48,238 nt of DNA from Saprospiraceae bacterium (lineage in GTDB: Bacteria; Bacteroidota; Bacteroidia; Chitinophagales; Saprospiraceae), in NCBI GenBank assembly GCA_025055285.1, contig JANWXM010000025.1, positions 1 through 48,238 of the forward strand, written 5' to 3'. The number at the start of each line of letters is the position of its first letter. Position 1 is the stretch's first letter. Made by a program: the position numbers and the translations under genes. The notes below the pieces were generated by a model that was not told the DNA's origin, did not search any database, and was given only the letters and a program-made list of their open reading frames with translations. Of this stretch, positions 18,428 to 29,230 are shown in pieces.

Positions 18428-18964
18428 CTAACAACGGAATACCTCGTGGCGAATGCAGATCTGCCGACCGGAAAGGGCCGGTAAGGCTTTAGGCGGCGCC
18501 TTGTTGAGCGGCTGGCGCCAGCAGAGCGCCGGGCAGAAGCACTTGCGAAGAACCGGTACTTCGTCAGCCCATAAGGGCAATTCCAGCAGTTTATCTAATG
18601 AAGTCGGATAATATACGTCGAGCTTTAGCTGATGAATTTCAACGCTTTTGCTCATGCATGGATATGTACCTGCTTGCCAGCCGTCGCCTTTGGCCGCTGG
18701 GCAAGAGTCCATCGCTGAACGGCCACAACAACCCTCATTTGGCAATTGCACAATAGCAAGGCTCTGCTGCGCTGAACAACACGCTGCTTCCTCATGACCT
18801 AGCATTGCACAGCTCTCCTCATCACTTTCTTCAGGAGAGAGTGCCAAAGAGAACATTACAGCTCCTTCGCCAGTGCAGTAACAGTAGATACGAACAACGC
18901 TTACCCCAATCGTCGAGATCAGGAGCGAGCCTATCCACAACCATACTGCCGCAAAGCGAAGCAT
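18428..18964 (-). CDS. Cys-rich HYC_CC_PP-like exported protein
   Basis: A 178-residue protein with an N-terminal signal or anchor (about 1-24), then YCYCTGEG (27-34), two CC pairs (HEEAACC and NEGCC), several further Cys, a PP near the end and a Cys at the terminus. The order matches the Bacteroidota HYC_CC_PP family as I know it, although the family His-Tyr-Cys is here Tyr-Cys-Tyr-Cys. It is probably exported and may bind a metal. It has its own promoter (start 13 nt from the expected transcript start) and probably forms an operon with the TonB receptor. Confidence 0.65.
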   Translation of the reverse strand: MLRFAAVWLWIGSLLISTIGVSVVRIYCYCTGEGAVMFSLALSPEESDEESCAMLGHEEAACCSAQQSLAIVQLPNEGCCGRSAMDSCPAAKGDGWQAGTYPCMSKSVEIHQLKLDVYYPTSLDKLLELPLWADEVPVLRKCFCPALCWRQPLNKAPPKALPALSGRQICIRHEVFRC

Positions 18965-18983
18965 TTTAAAATAAGTTGTGTGG

Positions 18984-18991
18984 CAAAGTTA
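18984..18991 (-). promoter_or_regulatory. -7 element for the HYC_CC_PP-TonB receptor operon
   Basis: The minus strand reads TAACTTTG, a perfect TAnnTTTG. A TTTC (17 nt upstream) or TTTG (23 nt upstream) could serve as -33. It is 19 nt before the ATG at 18964. Confidence 0.5.
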
Positions 18992-19223
18992 AGGAAGACC
19001 GCGGCAAAGAAACTCAAAATTGTGTTTGAAAAAAACCCGTACCTCAGGGTAAGGAGCTTTGTAAAGTTCCTTAAATCCAGAACACCCGAGTCAAAACCCA
19101 GACATAGCTAAGGTTGGCATCCTCGCCTTCTGGCTTTATATTTTTTGGCGAAAAAACGCAGTCTTTCGAAGAATCGTCAGTAGTAACTTCAAGCATTTGC
19201 CTCAATGAGGGTGTTTTTTAACA

Positions 19224-19253
19224 TAAAAAAACCTCGCCTCAAAGGAGGCGAGG
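19224..19253 (-). terminator. Strong terminator after the cold-shock gene
   Basis: On the minus strand CCTCGCCTC-CTTT-GAGGCGAGG is followed by seven T. It lies 36 nt past the csp stop. Confidence 0.9.
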
Positions 19254-19289
19254 TGGCACGCATGTATCTTCTACGTCTTGCGATGGCTC

Positions 19290-19481
19290 TTAGGCCAGGC
19301 GGACGTTAACCGCATTCATGCCCTTTTTTCCGCGCTGAAGGTCGAAAGTAACTAGGTCGCCCTCGCGGATTTTGTCAATGAGGCCGCTTACATGAACGAA
19401 AACGTCCTCTCCCGTTGCGGCGTCAACGATGAAGCCAAATCCTTTGGCTTCGTTAAAAAACTTTACTTTTCCAGTGTACAT
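19290..19481 (-). CDS. Cold-shock domain protein (CspA family)
   Basis: A 63-residue single cold-shock domain: MYTGKVKFFN, RNP1-like KGFGFI (13-18) and RNP2-like VFVHVS (27-32). It binds single-stranded nucleic acid, mainly RNA, and opens secondary structure. An in-frame ATG at 19568 would add 29 Lys/Asn-rich residues, but the family starts here. The leader is AT-rich and contains a hairpin 24 nt before the ATG; cold-shock genes are often controlled through their leaders. It diverges from valS. Confidence 0.95.
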   Translation of the reverse strand: MYTGKVKFFNEAKGFGFIVDAATGEDVFVHVSGLIDKIREGDLVTFDLQRGKKGMNAVNVRLA

Positions 19482-19504
19482 TGGTAAAAAATTTAAAAAA
19501 TTAA

Positions 19505-19523
19505 AGCGGGCAATATACCCGCT
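19505..19523 (-). promoter_or_regulatory. Hairpin in the cold-shock gene leader
   Basis: AGCGGG pairs with CCCGCT around a 7-nt loop. On the minus strand it sits in the leader just after a near-consensus -7 box (AACCTTTG), followed by AT-rich sequence up to the ATG at 19481. Confidence 0.4.
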
Positions 19524-19582
19524 ACAAAGGTTTAGCTTCTTTTTGAGATTTGTGTCTTTTTTTTTCAACTATTTTTAAGCAC

Positions 19583-19590
19583 TACCTTTG
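19583..19590 (+). promoter_or_regulatory. -7 element for valS
   Basis: TACCTTTG, a perfect TAnnTTTG, 33 nt before the valS ATG. No good TTTG lies at -33; the region there is T-rich. Confidence 0.5.
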
Positions 19591-19623
19591 CAGGCGTCTT
19601 TTGGAGGATGCTGATTACGCAAT

Positions 19624-22323
19624 ATGGAACTTGCTGCCCGATACACCCACGCCGAGGTAGAAACACGTTGGTATGAGCACTGGGAACGCGAAGGGTATTT
19701 TCGCTCTGTGCCCGACGAGCGCGAGCCCTTTACCATTGTTATTCCGCCGCCCAATGTGACCGGTGTGCTCCATATGGGGCATATGTTGAACAACACAATT
19801 CAAGACATTCTCATTCGAAAGGCCCGCTTAGACGGTAAAAATGCCTGTTGGGTGCCGGGTACCGACCATGCCTCCATTGCCACGGAAGCTAAGGTGGTGC
19901 GGTGGTTGCGCGAGGAAAAAAAGCTGCGCAAATCAGACTTGACGCGCGAGCAGTTTCTAGAATATGCCTATCTCTGGAAGGAAAAGTACGGAGGCATTAT
20001 CTTGCAACAACTCCGCCGTTTGGGCGCCTCCTGCGATTGGTCGCGCACAACTTTCACCATGGACAAGGGGTACTACGAAGACTGTATTCGCGTATTTGTA
20101 GACCTCTATCGAAAAGGGAAACTTTACCGCGGCCTTCGGATGGTAAACTGGGATCCAGAGGCAAAGACCGTTCTTTCTAATGAGGAAGTTATTTATCAGG
20201 CTGAAACTTCTCAATTGTACTATATTAAGTACCCTCTTGCCGACGAGCAGACCCAGTCTTCGGAAATGCTCAACGACGGCATCGTTATCGCCACTCAACG
20301 CCCAGAGACTATTTTCGCCGATGTGGCTGTTGCAGTCAACCCAAAAGATCCTAGATATCAATCATTTATTGGCAAGCAGGTGCGTATTCCGCTTATTGGG
20401 CGAGCTATACCGGTCATTGCCGACGACTATGTAGATAAAGAATTTGGCACCGGGGCCCTTAAGATTACGCCTGCCCACGACCCAAACGATTATGAGATTG
20501 GTCAGCGCCATGGGTTGCCCATGCTTGACATCTTGACGGACGATGGAAAGCTTAATGAGCGCTGCGCCTATCCGCCCTTAGTAGGTGTCGACCGTTTTGA
20601 GGCGCGCAAACGCATGAAACATCTCCTAGAGGAAGGCGGTTATTTGGTGAAGTTAGAAGAATACACTACAAACATTGGCCGCTCAGAGCGCACCAATGCC
20701 GTGGTGGAGCCCAGACTGTCGCTTCAGTGGTTTGTGCGGATGAGTGAGTTGCGCGAACCTGCCTTGAAAGCTGTCTTGGATGGTGTAATTCGCTTTTATC
20801 CAGAAAACTTTCAAAACCTCTATCGCACCTGGATGGAAAATCTGCGCGACTGGTGCATTTCGCGCCAGTTGTGGTGGGGTCAACGTATACCAGCCTGGTA
20901 CCTGCGCTCCGAACCTCTCCACGAAGAAAAACACATCTTCGTGGCCATGACCGCTGAGGAGGCGCTTGAGCAGGCTCGTCAAGTGACTGGAAACCCTGCT
21001 CTTAGTCTCAACGACTTGCGCCAAGATGAAGATGTCCTCGATACTTGGGCGTCCTCTTGGTTGTGGCCCATCAGTGTTTTCGATGGCTTTCGAAATCCTG
21101 AAGGTGAAATTCGCTACTACTATCCAACCTCAGTACTCGTCACTGGATGGGATATCATCTTCTTCTGGGTGGCCCGCATGATAATGGCCGGCTACGAGTT
21201 TCGCGGCGAGAAGCCATTTCACGCTGTCTACTTCACCGGGATGGTGCGCGATAAACTGCGGCGAAAAATGTCCAAATCGCTGGGCAATTCGCCCGATGCT
21301 CTTCAGCTACTAGACGAGTACGGCGCCGATGGCGTGCGGTATGGCCTCATGTCAAGTGCTAGCGCAGGAAACGATATTCTCTTTGACGAAAAACTATGCG
21401 AAAATGGACGCAATTTTTGCAACAAGTTGTGGAATGCTTTGCGTTTGGTCAAAGGGTGGTCGGTAGTAGAAAACCCAGAAGATGAGGATGCAGGTCGTCG
21501 TAATAAATTGGCCGTCAGTTGGATACGTTCGAAATTTAGCCAGATCCTACAAGCACTAGAAGAAGACTTCGCCTCCTTTCGCTTAAGTGAGGCGCTGCTG
21601 ACCCTGTACAGCTTCATTTGGGATGACTTTTGCTCTTGGTACTTGGAGATTATTAAACCAGGTTTCGAAAAACCTCTCGACCGAGCCACCTATGAGGCTA
21701 CACTTGATCTTTTTGGTGAATTGATGATTGCTCTGCATCCTTTCATGCCTTTTATCACGGAGGAAATATGGCACCGTTTGCGCGAACGCGCTCCTGGAGA
21801 AGATTGCATCGTACAGCGCTTTCCGAGAGCAGCGGCCTTCGACGCTGTACTCCTGGAGCAGGTAGAAAGTGCAAAAGCGCTAGTTACACGCATCCGCGAG
21901 GTACGCAATGAGTATCAGATGAAGCCTCGCGAGCCACTACCTCTCTGGATAGAAGACAGTCCGTCGGCGCGTGCGTTGTTTAGTCGAGAAGGCTTAAAAG
22001 AGCTAGTGAGTAAGTTAGCTGTATTGGCCAGAGTAGAATTTTGCACAGGCGAACCTGCAAATGCTAAATCCTTTCTATCGGGTACAGAAAAATATTATCT
22101 TGAAATCTACAAGGAGGTAGACTATCAAGCCGAACGCCTCAGGGTGCAGCGAGAACTGGAATATCAACGCGGCTTTCTAAGATCTGTAGAGGCCAAGTTG
22201 GCAAATGAGCGCTTTATCCAATCGGCACCTGCTGCTGTAGTAGAAAACGAGCGCAAAAAACGCGCCGATGCCCTAGCCCGCATTCAGCTTTTAGAGGAGA
22301 CCCTGGCTAAGTTACCTTCTTAG
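19624..22323 (+). CDS. valS: Valine--tRNA ligase
   Basis: An 899-residue class I aminoacyl-tRNA synthetase that charges tRNA-Val. The class signatures are present: HMGH (50-53) within PPNVTGVLHMGH, and KMSKS (548-552). The editing (CP1) domain has the GTGALKITPAHDPNDY motif that clears mischarged Thr. The anticodon-binding domain follows (about 600-800), and a C-terminal coiled-coil arm (about 830-899, Glu/Arg/Leu-rich) is typical of ValRS. Length is normal. The next gene begins 3 nt after the stop. Confidence 0.98.
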   Translation: MELAARYTHAEVETRWYEHWEREGYFRSVPDEREPFTIVIPPPNVTGVLHMGHMLNNTIQDILIRKARLDGKNACWVPGTDHASIATEAKVVRWLREEKKLRKSDLTREQFLEYAYLWKEKYGGIILQQLRRLGASCDWSRTTFTMDKGYYEDCIRVFVDLYRKGKLYRGLRMVNWDPEAKTVLSNEEVIYQAETSQLYYIKYPLADEQTQSSEMLNDGIVIATQRPETIFADVAVAVNPKDPRYQSFIGKQVRIPLIGRAIPVIADDYVDKEFGTGALKITPAHDPNDYEIGQRHGLPMLDILTDDGKLNERCAYPPLVGVDRFEARKRMKHLLEEGGYLVKLEEYTTNIGRSERTNAVVEPRLSLQWFVRMSELREPALKAVLDGVIRFYPENFQNLYRTWMENLRDWCISRQLWWGQRIPAWYLRSEPLHEEKHIFVAMTAEEALEQARQVTGNPALSLNDLRQDEDVLDTWASSWLWPISVFDGFRNPEGEIRYYYPTSVLVTGWDIIFFWVARMIMAGYEFRGEKPFHAVYFTGMVRDKLRRKMSKSLGNSPDALQLLDEYGADGVRYGLMSSASAGNDILFDEKLCENGRNFCNKLWNALRLVKGWSVVENPEDEDAGRRNKLAVSWIRSKFSQILQALEEDFASFRLSEALLTLYSFIWDDFCSWYLEIIKPGFEKPLDRATYEATLDLFGELMIALHPFMPFITEEIWHRLRERAPGEDCIVQRFPRAAAFDAVLLEQVESAKALVTRIREVRNEYQMKPREPLPLWIEDSPSARALFSREGLKELVSKLAVLARVEFCTGEPANAKSFLSGTEKYYLEIYKEVDYQAERLRVQRELEYQRGFLRSVEAKLANERFIQSAPAAVVENERKKRADALARIQLLEETLAKLPS

Positions 22324-22326
22324 TCC

Positions 22327-22959
22327 ATGGAAGACATACCTTCTTCGACCGATAACCCGGCCAGTTGGCGCATCTTTTTGAAGCATGGCCTATGGGTGTT
22401 TGGTTGGGTGAGCGCCATAGGGTGGGCAACGAGCGTGCCGCTACCCGCAGGCCACAACAAAGAGGGATGCGGTGGGATATCGTTTAGTGCCCGAGGGCAA
22501 CGCTTCAACTTGATATATCCGCTTGGGCAAGAGCCCCAGAAACGCAATCTAAATACGCGTCTTCACCACGCTCGGTTGGATACAATTAGTAATTGGTACA
22601 GCCCTAGCCGCCGTTACGTAGAAATCATCCGCCAAGACCACCCTACTCAACCGCTCTACGGCTTGGCTCTTGGCTTCGAATTCCACGAAAAGGGCGCCAC
22701 CTTCCCTTACAAACCAGCTTATGCTCGCGCTCATTTTAAAGATTTCTCTTGGGGAGGAGTGGAATTTAGTCGCCAAGATTCCTTTAATTACACGGGCGTT
22801 ACGAATGAAATTAGCCACGACCTAACTATTCGAATCCTATCTTTTCAAAAAGACACCATTCGAGGAATATTCTATGGGCTGCTCCTGAGTGGTGCAGGCC
22901 CTATGCTGCATATAGACAGCGGTGTTTTTTGTGTACCCCTGCGCCGATTGCCAGATTGA
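22327..22959 (+). CDS. Unknown protein co-transcribed with valS
   Basis: A 210-residue protein with one hydrophobic segment near the N-terminus (about 21-40, LWVFGWVSAIGWATSVPLPA), probably a signal anchor. The rest is beta-rich with many aromatic and basic residues (ISFSARGQRFNLIYPL, SPSRRYVEII). I do not recognise a family. It starts 3 nt after the valS stop and is followed by the CNNM-type gene 47 nt on, so it is probably part of a valS operon; the link may be transcriptional only. Confidence 0.65.
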   Translation: MEDIPSSTDNPASWRIFLKHGLWVFGWVSAIGWATSVPLPAGHNKEGCGGISFSARGQRFNLIYPLGQEPQKRNLNTRLHHARLDTISNWYSPSRRYVEIIRQDHPTQPLYGLALGFEFHEKGATFPYKPAYARAHFKDFSWGGVEFSRQDSFNYTGVTNEISHDLTIRILSFQKDTIRGIFYGLLLSGAGPMLHIDSGVFCVPLRRLPD

Positions 22960-23006
22960 GGATGTTCAAACACTACTCTAAAGAAAGACCTTAGGACCCA
23001 ATACTC

Positions 23007-24317
23007 ATGATTTCTGATCTATTACTCACGGCGTTTTTGGTTTTCTTAAACGGCTTCTTCGTTGCTGCTGAATTTGCGATTGTAAAAGTTCGCTCTTCTC
23101 AAATTCACATGCGGTCGGCGAGCAGTGCGATAGCCCGAATTGCAGAAAGTGTTATTTCTCATTTAGATAGTTATTTAGCGGCTACTCAATTAGGTATAAC
23201 CTTAGCGAGTTTAGGGCTAGGTTGGATTGGCGAACCCGTGGTGGGCTCCTTAATTCTAAAGCTCATGAACCAATTGGGCATAGAGTCCGACCCTGCCGTA
23301 GCGCACCGACTTGCCTTGCCTATCGCCTTCGTCACTATTACGGTGCTTCATATTGTGTTTGGAGAGTTGGCACCAAAATCGATAGCCATTCGCTACCCTA
23401 CCCGCACGACCCTGTGGGTAGCTCTGCCCCTCAAATTTTTTTACTACCTATTTCGCCCATTTATTTGGCTTTTAAATGGACTAGCCAATCTTATCCTGCG
23501 GCTTGTTGGAATTCAACTTGTGGCACACTCAGAAGCGCATTCAGAAGAAGAGCTAAAACTCATCATTTCAGAGAGTGCGGAAAGCGGCGCCATCCAGCCA
23601 TCAGAACGCGAACTCATTCAAAACGTTTTTACCTTTGATGAGCGCTTAGTAAAGCACATCATGACCCCACGCACTCAAGTGATCGGTATGCACATGGATA
23701 CTCCGTTGGCGCAAGCCGTATCGTTTGCGCTCAAGGAAGGTTATTCGCGTTATCCAGTTTACGAAGATTCCCTAGACCAAATTGCAGGCTTCGTCCACAC
23801 CAAAGACCTTCTAGTAGCCCAACTGGAGGCAAGCCACAAAACGCTGCGCGATTTGATGCGCCCGGTGCTTTTCACACATCCGAACAAAAGAATCGTCCAA
23901 CTTCTGCGTCAATTTCAGCGCAACAGACTCCAATTGGCTGTAGTGACTAACGAATTCGGCAGCACCACCGGCATCGTGACGATGGAAGACATCCTAGAAG
24001 AATTGGTAGGTGAAATCCAAGATGAATACGACCAAGAGCAACCGCCTGTGATTCGTTTGAACGAAAATACCTGGCGCATCCTCGCCCAAACAAATCTGGA
24101 GCGCATCAACGAATACTTGCCTGAGCCTTTTCCTCTGGATGAGGACTACGATACGTTGGCAGGACTGCTGCTTAAGGTACTTGAAAAAATCCCTCAGGAA
24201 GGCAGCACGATACCGGTGGGCAATTACGAAGTAGTGGTATTGAAGATGTACAAAACGAGTCCAGAAATAGTAGAGGTGCGTTGGAAAGCAACTCAATCTT
24301 CAAATCCTAAACTTTAA
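23007..24317 (+). CDS. CNNM/CorC-type membrane protein (DUF21 + CBS pair)
   Basis: 436 residues. The N-terminal DUF21/CNNM transmembrane domain (about 1-180) has NGFFVAAEFAIVKVR and QLGITLASLGLGWIGEP. Two CBS domains follow (about 210-330, MTPRTQVIGM...GYSRYPVYE and LAVVTNEFGSTTGIVTMEDILEELVGEI). A CorC_HlyC domain ends the protein (about 350-430). Such proteins are annotated as hemolysin-like; the better supported role is Mg2+/Co2+ transport or efflux, with the CBS pair sensing nucleotide and Mg2+. It is the last gene before the ATP synthase operon. Confidence 0.9.
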   Translation: MISDLLLTAFLVFLNGFFVAAEFAIVKVRSSQIHMRSASSAIARIAESVISHLDSYLAATQLGITLASLGLGWIGEPVVGSLILKLMNQLGIESDPAVAHRLALPIAFVTITVLHIVFGELAPKSIAIRYPTRTTLWVALPLKFFYYLFRPFIWLLNGLANLILRLVGIQLVAHSEAHSEEELKLIISESAESGAIQPSERELIQNVFTFDERLVKHIMTPRTQVIGMHMDTPLAQAVSFALKEGYSRYPVYEDSLDQIAGFVHTKDLLVAQLEASHKTLRDLMRPVLFTHPNKRIVQLLRQFQRNRLQLAVVTNEFGSTTGIVTMEDILEELVGEIQDEYDQEQPPVIRLNENTWRILAQTNLERINEYLPEPFPLDEDYDTLAGLLLKVLEKIPQEGSTIPVGNYEVVVLKMYKTSPEIVEVRWKATQSSNPKL

Positions 24318-24355
24318 GCCTTTGGCCGTACAAACTCGCTGAAGAAGAGCGAAAG

Positions 24356-24386
24356 CCATGCCCTCCAGTTCACCGGAGGGCTATGG
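24356..24386 (+). terminator. Strong hairpin after the CNNM-type gene, without a T tract
   Basis: CCAT-GCCCTCC (24356-24366) pairs with GGAGGGC-(T)-ATGG (24375-24386) around an 8-nt loop, 39 nt past the stop. No T run follows, so it may be a factor-assisted terminator or an mRNA-end stabiliser. The remaining gap to 24726 shows no gene. Confidence 0.45.
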
Positions 24387-24726
24387 AGTGGCAGATGCCC
24401 GTAACGAGAACCTCAGGTAAGCGCGCTTGCCACATAGTTGTGCGCGGTTTTTCGATTCTTAACTGCCCCAACAATTGATGACCAGTATCATCCGCTTTCA
24501 AGGCTCCAGAATACGTTAGGTACTACTTTCGGAATATTTCTTTTCAGATAGACTCTAAAATAAAAACTTAAAAAGTTTTCCTTGAAAATCTTCCATTTAA
24601 GATTTGGAATTGAAAAACACCTATCATCAGATACTACGCCTTGCAAATCATTCCGAATATAATTTCGGACAGCGGCTAAAAAAAATGAACATTCCTCATT
24701 ATTTTTTGAAAAATAAATTTAGAAGG

Positions 24727-24757
24727 TTTCAGGAACCAAATGGCCGTTGTACTTTTG
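24727..24757 (+). promoter_or_regulatory. Promoter of the ATP synthase operon
   Basis: TTTC (24727-24730) is followed after exactly 19 nt by TACTTTTG (24750-24757), a perfect TAnnTTTG. Transcription should begin near 24764. This lies inside the longest open frame of atpB and so excludes the ATG at 24740. Confidence 0.65.
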
Positions 24758-24793
24758 CCGCCGATTTTGTCGGGGCCTTTCTCCAAAGTGACT

Positions 24794-26316
<1,523 letters not shown>

Positions 26317-26327
26317 AGAGACGGTTT

Positions 26328-26370
26328 TTCCGGGTCGGCGCGAAGCGATTGGCGACGCAATGACCCGGAA
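26328..26370 (+). promoter_or_regulatory. Intercistronic stem-loop between atpE and atpF
   Basis: TTCCGGGTC (26328-26336) pairs exactly with GACCCGGAA (26362-26370), followed by TTTT. The loop is 25 nt. It looks like a partial terminator or mRNA stabiliser behind the gene whose product is needed in many copies. Confidence 0.5.
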
Positions 26371-26442
26371 TTTTATCGAATACTTAGGCTTTTCTCAAAA
26401 AGAGGAAGTTGAACGATAAAAAACTCGCTGAAACTAGACACT

Positions 26443-26955
26443 ATGCTTTTGTTAGGAGATTTTTCCGTCATCAGACCCGAACCAGGCCTACTTTTTTGGA
26501 CAGTCGCCATTTTTCTATTCTTCTGGTTTATCATGGGGCGACTGGCATTCAAGCCAATCATCCATGCGCTGAAACAACGAGAGCAAGATATTCAGGACGC
26601 CTTAGACCAAGCCAAGAAGGCTCGCGAAGAGATGGCTGCCCTTCAAGCGGAACACGAAAAATTGCTTGCTCAGGCTCGAGAGGAGCGCTCTCAGATCCTT
26701 AAGGAGGCAAAAGAAGCTAAAGAACACATCTTAGCAGAGGCTCGAGAGCGAGCCCATGCGGAGTATCGCCGCAGAGTGGAAAGTGCCCTGCGCGATATTG
26801 AAAACCAAAAAATGGCTGCATTGGTAGAGTTAAAAAATATGGCTGGTCAAATGGCTGTGGAAATCGCAGAGAAGATCCTCCAACGAGAACTGAGCAATAA
26901 GGTAGAACAAGAGGCCTATGCCCGCCAATTGGCTGAACAAATGCGTTTGAATTAA
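26443..26955 (+). CDS. atpF: F-type ATP synthase subunit b
   Basis: 170 residues. One N-terminal membrane helix (about 12-33, PGLLFWTVAIFLFFWFIMG) is followed by a long charged coiled coil (about 40-150, Glu/Lys/Ala-rich) that forms the peripheral stalk. The length is normal. Subunit b ties F0 to F1 through the delta subunit, whose gene is next at a spacing of 31 nt. Confidence 0.95.
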   Translation: MLLLGDFSVIRPEPGLLFWTVAIFLFFWFIMGRLAFKPIIHALKQREQDIQDALDQAKKAREEMAALQAEHEKLLAQAREERSQILKEAKEAKEHILAEARERAHAEYRRRVESALRDIENQKMAALVELKNMAGQMAVEIAEKILQRELSNKVEQEAYARQLAEQMRLN

Positions 26956-26986
26956 CGACAGACAGCCTGCAAATCCACTAATCAGC

Positions 26987-27547
26987 ATGTATACTAATCG
27001 CATTGCTACGCGCTATGCTAAGTCGCTTATCGCTCTCGCTATTGAGCAAGAAGCGTTAGAAACGGTACACAGCGATATTCAGCGAGTGCAACAAGCCCTC
27101 CAACATCGAGGTTTTTATCTGCTGCTGAAGAACCCTATCATCTCTGCCGATAAGAAGGCCGCTATCGTCAAGGCTATTTTTGAAGGCAAAGTGAGCGCCT
27201 TGATGTTGGCATATATGGAGTTGCTCATCAGGAAGGGCCGAGAACCCTATTTGCCCGAAATTACGCGCGAATTTTTGCGCCAGTACAAGATCCTCAAGCG
27301 CATCACGCCTGTGCGAATTATCAGCGCAACTCCGCTTTCCGAAGCCACGATAGCGCAAATCCAGCAGCGAATCTTAGCTAGTGGGCTTACAACAGAGAAC
27401 TTGGAAATTACAACGGAAGTAGACCCGTCGTTAATTGGCGGTTACATATTAGAATTTGAAGACAAACGCTACGATGCTAGTATAGCTAGCCGATTGGCCG
27501 AATTGAAGGCGGATTTCATGAAAAACCAATACATTCGGGAATTTTAA
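26987..27547 (+). CDS. atpH: F-type ATP synthase subunit delta
   Basis: 186 residues. The N-terminal helical bundle begins [18 protein letters not shown], the usual start of delta, and the C-terminal domain contains the family signature [27 protein letters not shown] (about 146-172). It caps the alpha3beta3 head and binds subunit b. Located 41 nt before atpA. Confidence 0.95.
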   Translation: MYTNRIATRYAKSLIALAIEQEALETVHSDIQRVQQALQHRGFYLLLKNPIISADKKAAIVKAIFEGKVSALMLAYMELLIRKGREPYLPEITREFLRQYKILKRITPVRIISATPLSEATIAQIQQRILASGLTTENLEITTEVDPSLIGGYILEFEDKRYDASIASRLAELKADFMKNQYIREF

Positions 27548-27588
27548 AGCCGCTCATATCTCTTTACAACTTTTCACCTGAGGACAAT

Positions 27589-29175
27589 ATGGTAGATATT
27601 CGACCAGAAGAGATTTCTGCAATCCTTAAACAGCAGTTGTCGGGTTTTACTACAGTTACCGACCTAGAGGAGGTGGGCACGGTGCTGCAGGTAGGCGACG
27701 GCATTGCCCGCATTTATGGACTCAATCGCGCGCAGGCCGGTGAATTAGTAGAATTTGAAACTGGCACGCAAGCTATTGTGCTCAACCTCGAGGAGGACAA
27801 TGTGGGCGTAGTGTTGATGGGGTCGGCTGCGGGCATTCGCGAAGGCTCGCTGGTTAAACGCACGGGTAGGATTGCCTCCATTGAGGTTGGCGAAGGCTTT
27901 TTGGGCCGAGTAGTGAACCCACTGGGTCAACCGATCGATGGAAAGGGCCCTATTGGCGGTCAGAAGTACGAGATGCCGCTAGAGCGCAAGGCGCCAGGCG
28001 TAATTTACCGCCGGCCGGTAAACGAACCGCTCCAAACGGGTATCAAAGCGATTGATGCGATGATTCCTATTGGTCGCGGCCAGCGCGAGCTCATCATTGG
28101 CGATCGGCAGACGGGCAAGTCTGCTATCGCTATTGATACTATCATCAACCAGCGAGAATGCTACGAGCGCGGCGAGCCCGTCTACTGCATCTACGTAGCC
28201 TGCGGTCAAAAAGCCTCTACCGTGGCTCAAGTGGCCAGAGTGCTCGAAGAGCACGGAGCTATGCCCTACACAATCATTGTCTCTGCATCAGCCTCTGACC
28301 CTGCGCCACTTCAATTCTACGCTCCGTTTGCTGGCGCCGCTATTGGTGAATATTTTCGCGATACAGGCCGGCCCGCTCTCATCATCTACGATGACCTGTC
28401 GAAACAGGCCGTAGCCTATCGAGAAGTATCCCTCCTTCTTCGCCGCCCACCAGGTCGCGAGGCCTATCCAGGCGACATATTTTACCTACATAGCCGTCTT
28501 CTGGAGCGCGCGGCTCGAATCATTGACGACGATAACGTGGCGCGCCAAATGAACGACTTACCTCCTAGCTTAGTCAAGGCGGGCCTAGTCAAAGGCGGTG
28601 GTTCGCTTACAGCTTTGCCTATTATCGAGACACAAGCCGGCGATGTATCTGCCTATATTCCCACTAACGTAATTTCCATCACGGACGGGCAGATCTTTCT
28701 GGAGGCCAGTCTCTTCAACGCTGGCATACGACCAGCCATCAACGTAGGTATCTCGGTGAGTCGCGTAGGAGGTAACGCGCAAATTAAGTCTATGAAGAAA
28801 GTGGCTGGTACGCTCAAGCTCGACCAGGCGCAATACCGCGAGCTCGAGGCCTTCGCTAAGTTTGGCTCGGACCTCGACCCCGCCACCCAAGCCATTTTAG
28901 CGAAAGGCGCGCGCAACGTAGAAATTCTCAAGCAGCCGCAGTACAGCCCCATGCCCGTGGAAAAACAAATTGCAATCATCTATCTGGGCACCAATAACTT
29001 ATTGCGCGATGTACCTCTCGACAAAGTGCGCGAGTTTGAGGAGATCTTCCTGCGGGCCATGGAAAAGGAATTACCCGACGTGTTGCAAGAGTTTCGTCAA
29101 GGTAAACTAGAAGAGACTAGCTTGGAGAAGGTGCGTCAATTAGCAGCAAGACTTACTTCCCAATACAAAAAATAA
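27589..29175 (+). CDS. atpA: F-type ATP synthase subunit alpha
   Basis: 528 residues. The regulatory nucleotide-binding P-loop GDRQTGKS lies at 171-178. The catalytic-interface motif [14 protein letters not shown] is present near 380, with [17 protein letters not shown] near 270. Length fits the family. It forms the head with beta, whose gene (atpD) is not in this operon; Bacteroidota commonly carry atpDC elsewhere. Confidence 0.98.
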   Translation: MVDIRPEEISAILKQQLSGFTTVTDLEEVGTVLQVGDGIARIYGLNRAQAGELVEFETGTQAIVLNLEEDNVGVVLMGSAAGIREGSLVKRTGRIASIEVGEGFLGRVVNPLGQPIDGKGPIGGQKYEMPLERKAPGVIYRRPVNEPLQTGIKAIDAMIPIGRGQRELIIGDRQTGKSAIAIDTIINQRECYERGEPVYCIYVACGQKASTVAQVARVLEEHGAMPYTIIVSASASDPAPLQFYAPFAGAAIGEYFRDTGRPALIIYDDLSKQAVAYREVSLLLRRPPGREAYPGDIFYLHSRLLERAARIIDDDNVARQMNDLPPSLVKAGLVKGGGSLTALPIIETQAGDVSAYIPTNVISITDGQIFLEASLFNAGIRPAINVGISVSRVGGNAQIKSMKKVAGTLKLDQAQYRELEAFAKFGSDLDPATQAILAKGARNVEILKQPQYSPMPVEKQIAIIYLGTNNLLRDVPLDKVREFEEIFLRAMEKELPDVLQEFRQGKLEETSLEKVRQLAARLTSQYKK

Positions 29176-29230
29176 CGGCTCAAAGTGGAGTGCCTAAGTG
29201 CACGCCGCGTTAGTTCATCACCCTCAACTT

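Noticed and set aside
24318-24726. RNase P RNA, SRP RNA or riboswitch in the gap before atpB
   Set aside because: Only one good hairpin; none of the conserved motifs of these RNAs is present.
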